A DNA stretch of 8,199 nucleotides. Origin: an uncultured Oscillospiraceae bacterium (GTDB lineage Bacteria > Bacillota > Clostridia > Oscillospirales > Ruminococcaceae). A model generated the notes under the pieces. The model was not told the DNA's origin. It worked only from the letters and a program-made list of their open reading frames with translations, and searched no databases. Every line of letters begins with the position of its first letter. Position 1 is the first letter of the stretch. The translations under genes were made by a program, and so were the position numbers. Shown one piece after another: positions 5,273 to 8,199 of this stretch. The stretch is taken from assembly GCA_900556525.1 (NCBI GenBank), contig USOZ01000064.1:1-8199 (forward strand), in the 5' to 3' direction.

Positions 5273-5701
5273 TTATTCAGCGGGAGTTTCCGCCGCATTA
5301 TCAGCGCTTTCTTCAGGCTCGACATCAGCCTCGTTTTCGGCATCTGCCGCCTCGTCAGCGTCCGCTTCATCTTCAACGTCAGCCGAATCGCCAACGGTTT
5401 CGTCTGTTGTTACCGACGGAGTTGTCGAGGGGGTCGACGTGCTGTTATTGCCGCCGAAATAAACAGTAATTACGTTTACTGCGATAGCAATAATGAAAAT
5501 GAGGATTGCAGCAGTCTTGGTCGCGCGCGCAAGCTTAGCTTCCTTGGTTCTGCCGCTGTTTTTCTGATAATAGTTATCGGAACTGCCGCCCGTAATGACA
5601 TTGGACATACCCTGCTTGGATTCCTGCATCATAACTACCGCAACCACAAATACGCAGGCAAGAATAAGTAAAACCGCCGAAATAATTTCAATAACACTCA
5701 T
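5273..5701 (-). CDS. secG: Protein translocase subunit SecG with acidic C-terminal tail
   Basis: SecG is the small third subunit of the SecYEG protein-export channel in the cytoplasmic membrane and assists SecA-driven translocation. The 142-residue product has the family layout: first membrane helix at 5-25 (ending VVMMQESKQGMSNVITGGSSD, the conserved glycine/serine loop), a basic cytoplasmic loop (RTKEAKLARATK) and a second helix at 64-82. Usual SecG ends there, at about 75-80 residues. Here a 60-residue extension follows: a Ser/Thr/Pro linker (86-99), then residues 100-142 with 20 Asp or Glu and no Lys or Arg. By the known SecG topology this tail would lie outside the membrane. The start is ATG at 5701, with AAGGAG eight bases upstream. 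The gene has its own promoter (5768-5796) and terminator. Confidence 0.93.
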   Translation of the reverse strand: MSVIEIISAVLLILACVFVVAVVMMQESKQGMSNVITGGSSDNYYQKNSGRTKEAKLARATKTAAILIFIIAIAVNVITVYFGGNNSTSTPSTTPSVTTDETVGDSADVEDEADADEAADAENEADVEPEESADNAAETPAE

Positions 5702-5767
5702 TATAATCTCTCCTTAAAAGTCTGAATATGTTAAAGCTGTTAGGCTCGTCTGACATTAGCACGTTGT

Positions 5768-5796
5768 ATTATACCATACTTTTTGGAGAAATGCAA
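5768..5796 (-). promoter_or_regulatory. Sigma-A promoter of secG
   Basis: TTGCAT (5796-5791), 17 bases, then TATAAT (5773-5768). Predicted start is about 5761, giving a 60-base leader with the ribosome binding site AAGGAG at 5715-5710. Confidence 0.8.
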
Positions 5797-5836
5797 GCAT
5801 TTTTTGAAAAAATTTTAAAATAAAGGCAATATATGC

Positions 5837-5992
5837 TCACTTTTCCTGATATGCCGTATTCCCTCGGCGCTCAAATCCACGTCTGAAACGTCTGCCTCTG
5901 AGTTTTTTTGCCGCACTTTCAAGTGCGCACCCCGCAATGAACAGCAGCGTTATCCAACCCGCCATAGTAACGATCAAAATCAATGCTTCCAT
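5837..5992 (-). CDS. Small (51-residue) single-helix membrane protein with basic tail
   Basis: A frame opens with ATG at 5992 and ends with TGA at 5839-5837. AAAGGAAGG (6008-6000) lies seven bases before the start, and an extended -10 promoter lies just upstream. The protein begins MEALILIVTMAGWITLLFIA, one hydrophobic helix of about 20 residues (3-24). A strongly basic stretch follows (KKLRGRRFRRGFERR, 29-43; nine Lys/Arg), then a short polar end. The positive-inside rule places the N-terminus outside and the basic tail in the cytoplasm. No family is recognised. It lies between the ABC transporter operon and secG, on the same strand as both, with no clear terminator before the secG promoter. 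Support is the promoter, ribosome binding site and sensible membrane-protein composition; conservation cannot be tested here. Confidence 0.72.
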   Translation of the reverse strand: MEALILIVTMAGWITLLFIAGCALESAAKKLRGRRFRRGFERRGNTAYQEK

Positions 5993-6017
5993 AAGCACAC
6001 CTTCCTTTCATGCGCTT

Positions 6018-6026
6018 ATTATAGCA
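6018..6026 (-). promoter_or_regulatory. Extended -10 promoter for the 51-residue membrane protein
   Basis: TG (6026-6025), one base, then TATAAT (6023-6018). There is no good -35 box at 17 bases (only a T run), so it depends on the extended element. Predicted start is about 6011, giving a leader of roughly 20 bases that consists mostly of the ribosome binding site. Confidence 0.6.
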
Positions 6027-6050
6027 TTGTATCAGTCCCGAAAAAAGGAC

Positions 6051-6087
6051 AACAAAACAGTCCCATACATAACTTTGCATGGGACTG
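6051..6087 (-). terminator. Intrinsic terminator of the ABC transporter operon
   Basis: On the minus strand CAGTCCCAT (6087-6079) pairs with ATGGGACTG (6066-6058), 9 bp with a 12-base loop, followed by TTTTGTT. It begins nine bases after the permease stop codon. A third copy of the arm, GGGACTG, occurs on the minus strand at 6039-6033. Confidence 0.82.
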
Positions 6088-6095
6088 ACGATATA

Positions 6096-6860
6096 TCAGC
6101 TCAAGTCCGCTTTCATTTTTCTTCCGAAAGCGAATACCGCCGCGAAGCCTACAGCCGCACAGTAAGCAAGCAATACAAGCATTGACGGCAGGAATCCCGA
6201 GTAGTCTCCCGTGATAACGCAGCGTGCAGTCTTTACACAGTGATAAAAAGGAAGCACGCGGCTTATATCAAGCAGAACTCCGCCGAGTCCTTCAACGTCC
6301 ATAAACACTCCGCCTAGCATACTTCCGAGGGAAATCAGCACGGAGCAAAGTCCGGGCGCAGCCTTGTCGCTGAAAATCGAGCCGAAAAGCATACCGAAGC
6401 CTATCAGCAATGCCGCCGACGGAATAAGAACAACAGCCGAAAGCAGCAGCCGTCCCAAAGAAAGCTCTACCCCTGTGATAAGTGAAATAATAAAGGAGCA
6501 GACTACGCAGATGAGAAGCTGCGCTGCGGCTATAAGCAGCATTGAAAAGAAGTATCCGCCGATAAAATCTCCCGCGCGCATCGGCGACGCATAAAGGCGC
6601 ACCAGAAACGAACCGCCCCTGTCCTTCGACACCTGAAGCGCCGTAAACAGCATAGTGAACATAAGCCCGAAAAAGGCTATACCCGCGCTGAGCTTGTCGA
6701 TTCGGAATATATCCATTCCCGCCTCGGGGGGTATACTTTCGTTTACGATTGTCATGACGGCAAGCATTACAACGGGAAATCCGAGGCAGAATATGTAGCT
6801 GAGCGGATCGCGTATAAGTTCCTTTATGTTGCGTCCCGCAAATAATCCCATTTTTCTCAT
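6096..6860 (-). CDS. ABC-2 type transporter permease
   Basis: This 254-residue integral membrane protein is of the ABC-2 (drug/polysaccharide exporter) type. It starts with an amphipathic basic stretch (MRKMGLFAGRNIKELIRDPLSY) typical of these permeases. Six hydrophobic segments follow at about 21-39, 57-77, 103-129, 137-160, 168-187 and 224-245. Between the second and third lies VSKDRGGSFLVRLYASPMRAGDFIGG, the conserved cytoplasmic coupling segment (Arg-Leu-x-x-x-Pro). LPFYHCVKTARCVITGDY near 203-220 matches the family's conserved region before the last helix. The start ATG at 6860 overlaps the stop of the ATPase gene (ATGA), with GGAGGT five bases upstream, so translation is coupled. It should pair with the adjacent ATPase as a dimeric exporter. 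The substrate is unknown; neighbours give no biosynthetic clue. Confidence 0.92.
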   Translation of the reverse strand: MRKMGLFAGRNIKELIRDPLSYIFCLGFPVVMLAVMTIVNESIPPEAGMDIFRIDKLSAGIAFFGLMFTMLFTALQVSKDRGGSFLVRLYASPMRAGDFIGGYFFSMLLIAAAQLLICVVCSFIISLITGVELSLGRLLLSAVVLIPSAALLIGFGMLFGSIFSDKAAPGLCSVLISLGSMLGGVFMDVEGLGGVLLDISRVLPFYHCVKTARCVITGDYSGFLPSMLVLLAYCAAVGFAAVFAFGRKMKADLS

Positions 6861-7594
6861 AGCGCACCTCCGTTTTCTCGCTCAACCAGCTTCACAAAGG
6901 CGTTTTCAAGTCCCTGTTCACCGGAAAGCTGCTCAAGCTCGGATAGCGTTCCGCAAGCGATAAGCCGTCCGCCCGTCATTATGGCTATGCGGTCGGAAAG
7001 CTCCTGCGCTTCCTCCATATAATGCGTGGTAAGAATTATCGTTATCTTGCCTTTGAGCGCGCGTATCCCTTTCCATAGCTCGCGCCGTGCAAGAACGTCA
7101 AGCCCGAGCGTCGGCTCGTCGAGAAACAGCACTTTCGGTTCGGTTATCAGCGCCATAGCAATGCTGACCTTTCTCTGCCAGCCGCCCGAAAGCGTTTGTG
7201 TGCGGCTGTCCATAACGTCAGTGAGGTGAAAAATCTCGTTCATTTCCTCGATTTTCTTATTTATCTTTTCTTTTGAAAATCCATAAACTCCCGCAATAAA
7301 TGCAAGATTTTCCCTAACCGTAAGTTTTGGCGCAACAGCAGTATCCTGCGTGGATATTCCGATAAGCTGCTTCACCTTTTCCTGCTCGCTGTGGACATTT
7401 TTTCCGCAGACATACGCCTCGCCGCCGCTCGGCTTGGATAAACAGCAAAGCATACGAATAGTCGTTGTCTTTCCCGCGCCGTTTACGCCGAGAAGCGCAA
7501 AAAGCTCTCCCTCGTCTACCGAAAAAGAAATGTTGTCAACGGCGATCTTCTCGCCGTATTTTTTCAGCAGACATTTCGTTTCAACCGCTTTCAT
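6857..7594 (-). CDS. ABC transporter ATP-binding protein
   Basis: This 245-residue ATPase powers the adjacent permease. Counting from the chosen start, it has Walker A GVNGAGKTT (36-44), Q-loop Gln83 in ISTQDT, signature LSGGWQRK (135-142), Walker B VLFLDEP (155-161) with LGLD after it, and the H-loop His191 in TTHYMEEA. All key residues are present. Tyr-type A-loop KKYGEKIAV precedes Walker A. It resembles the CcmA/DrrA-type ATPases of ABC-2 exporters. An ATG at 7600 is in frame but touches the ribosome binding site GGAGGA (7606-7601) with no spacing. ATG at 7594 has six bases of spacing and gives a 4-base ATGA overlap with the regulator's stop, like the junction with the permease, so it is preferred. 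Middle gene of a three-gene operon. Confidence 0.96.
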   Translation of the reverse strand: MKAVETKCLLKKYGEKIAVDNISFSVDEGELFALLGVNGAGKTTTIRMLCCLSKPSGGEAYVCGKNVHSEQEKVKQLIGISTQDTAVAPKLTVRENLAFIAGVYGFSKEKINKKIEEMNEIFHLTDVMDSRTQTLSGGWQRKVSIAMALITEPKVLFLDEPTLGLDVLARRELWKGIRALKGKITIILTTHYMEEAQELSDRIAIMTGGRLIACGTLSELEQLSGEQGLENAFVKLVERENGGAL

Positions 7595-8019
7595 TCCCAT
7601 TCCTCCGTATTCATTTTTGGCATTTCAAAGCCGTCTGTCATTTTCACTATCGCTATGCCCCGTTCCTCGTCGCCCAGAACCAGCAGGAAATCACCTGTGC
7701 CGATATTGAATATCTTACGCGCGTGGCGCGGCAGCGTGATCTGCCCCTTATCGTTTACTCTGACCATTCCGAAAATGTGCTTTCCGACGGGTTCGGCAGG
7801 TATTTTTTCGCCGCGGCTGTCCGCGACCCTGACAAGGCTGTCCACGGTAACGCCGTATATCTCCGCAAGCCCTATGCAATTTTCAATATCTGGTACTGTA
7901 TCGCCCTTTTCCCACTTTGCGACAGTCTGCCGTGAAACACCGAGCTTCTCTGCGACATCTTCCAGCGTAAAGTCTTTCATTTTTCGCAGACTTTTCAGGT
8001 TATGTTTTATATCGTCCAT
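7591..8019 (-). CDS. XRE-family HTH regulator fused to an AbrB-type domain
   Basis: This 142-residue transcription factor carries two DNA-binding modules. Residues 5-63 form an XRE/Cro-type helix-turn-helix domain, with TLEDVAEKLGVSRQTVAKWEKG (18-39) as the helix-turn-helix and VPDIENCIGLAEIYGVTVDSLV as the following helices. Residues 82-126 match the SpoVT/AbrB swapped-hairpin fold (VRVNDKGQITLPRHARKIFNIGTGDFLLVLGDEERGIAIVK, with the DKGQITLP hallmark). A short linker (66-80) joins them. The start is ATG at 8019, with AAGGAGG nine bases upstream. It is the first gene of the operon with the ABC ATPase and permease, and its stop overlaps the ATPase start. This arrangement suggests it controls its own operon, perhaps in response to the exported compound or to growth phase; that is inference. 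Confidence 0.93.
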   Translation of the reverse strand: MDDIKHNLKSLRKMKDFTLEDVAEKLGVSRQTVAKWEKGDTVPDIENCIGLAEIYGVTVDSLVRVADSRGEKIPAEPVGKHIFGMVRVNDKGQITLPRHARKIFNIGTGDFLLVLGDEERGIAIVKMTDGFEMPKMNTEEWE

Positions 8020-8042
8020 AATTTCTCTCCTCCTTGCCTTTG

Positions 8043-8071
8043 ATTATATCACTCCTCGGTGCGCATTGCAA
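8043..8071 (-). promoter_or_regulatory. Sigma-A promoter of the regulator-ABC operon
   Basis: TTGCAA (8071-8066), 17 bases, then TATAAT (8048-8043). Predicted start is about 8036, so the transcript would begin essentially at the ribosome binding site AAGGAGG (8035-8029), leaving only about 17 bases of leader. Confidence 0.78.
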
Positions 8072-8075
8072 GCAA
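8066..8075. promoter_or_regulatory. Short inverted repeat over the -35 box, possible operator
   Basis: TTGC-AA-GCAA is a perfect inverted repeat with a two-base centre that covers the -35 hexamer of the regulator promoter. Position fits a repressor site used by the downstream XRE-AbrB protein, but four-base arms can arise by chance. Confidence 0.35.
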
Positions 8076-8131
8076 CCGCAGATAACAAAAATGCATAAAA
8101 ATGTTAACCGAAGTTTACAAAATCGGGATAT

Positions 8132-8160
8132 TTTTCGGAATAATACGCATATTACGAAAA
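8132..8160. repeat. Imperfect 29-bp dyad in the right-hand intergenic region
   Basis: The left arm TTTTCGGAATA (8132-8142) and right arm TATTACGAAAA (8150-8160) match at 10 of 11 positions around a 7-base centre. No T tract follows on either strand, so it is not an intrinsic terminator. It could be a protein binding site for a divergent gene beyond the window or for the regulator. Apart from this dyad and the promoter, nothing else was recognised between 8072 and 8199. Confidence 0.5.
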
Positions 8161-8199
8161 TTCGCACAAAAAACCGCGGACGTATGTGCTTTTACACAC

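Noticed and set aside
5194..5469. A plus-strand frame rich in Arg, Gln and Pro opposite the secG tail
   Set aside because: It is the complement of the acidic repeat-like tail of secG, with no ribosome binding site.
5702..5836. A tRNA or other structured RNA upstream of secG
   Set aside because: No cloverleaf, CCA end or conserved T-loop was found on either strand; the stretch is explained by the secG promoter and leader.
5924..5935. Lipobox-like Ile-Ala-Gly-Cys in the 51-residue protein, suggesting a lipoprotein
   Set aside because: There is no positive charge before the hydrophobic segment, while nine Lys/Arg follow it. This gives the opposite membrane orientation from a lipoprotein signal peptide.
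8072..8199. A divergent plus-strand gene start near 8101 or 8091
   Set aside because: The ATG codons there lack a ribosome binding site and the frames close quickly; no coding pattern was seen before the window ends.

Overview
The window reads as ordinary chromosome of a Gram-positive anaerobe of the class Clostridia, possibly Ruminococcaceae/Oscillospiraceae-like. That placement is an inference. It rests on strong AAGGAGG ribosome binding sites, consensus sigma-A promoters (TTGACA-17-TATAAT), a typical Firmicutes infC-rpmI-rplT operon with a leader attenuator, an XRE-AbrB regulator and the protein sequences themselves. No phage, transposon, CRISPR array, rRNA or tRNA was recognised.

Layout, left to right. 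Positions 1-1079 carry two pieces of topA (DNA topoisomerase I) in opposite orientations: the N-terminal 273 or so codons on the minus strand, and an internal piece with the catalytic tyrosine on the plus strand. They meet head to head at the 8-bp palindrome AAGCGCTT (263-270). A SpoU/TrmH-type RNA methyltransferase lies just upstream of topA on the minus strand (1081-1872). Divergent from it is an unrecognised four-helix membrane protein (1929-2870) with its own near-consensus promoter. A bidirectional terminator separates this from the minus-strand operon infC-rpmI-rplT (4124 down to 2950), which starts with a consensus promoter, a structured leader, an intrinsic terminator (attenuator) and an apparent ATT start codon for IF3.

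A divergent plus-strand gene (4400-4879) encodes a CxxCxxCC metal-chelating protein and overlaps tail-to-tail with an unrecognised 113-residue protein (4863-5204, minus). Next on the minus strand come secG with an acidic C-terminal extension (5273-5701), a 51-residue basic membrane protein (5837-5992), and a three-gene operon (XRE-AbrB regulator, ABC ATPase, ABC-2 permease; 8019 down to 6096) with ATGA stop-start overlaps at both junctions. The right end (8072-8199) is non-coding as far as can be seen and holds a long imperfect dyad.

Functionally the window is mostly information processing (topology, RNA modification, translation initiation, ribosome assembly) and protein export, plus a small self-regulated transporter operon. 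Nothing in it looks like a wholly new system. The observations most worth checking are the topA inversion junction, the infC leader fold with its non-AUG start, the unlisted 51-residue membrane protein, and the dyads near the right end.
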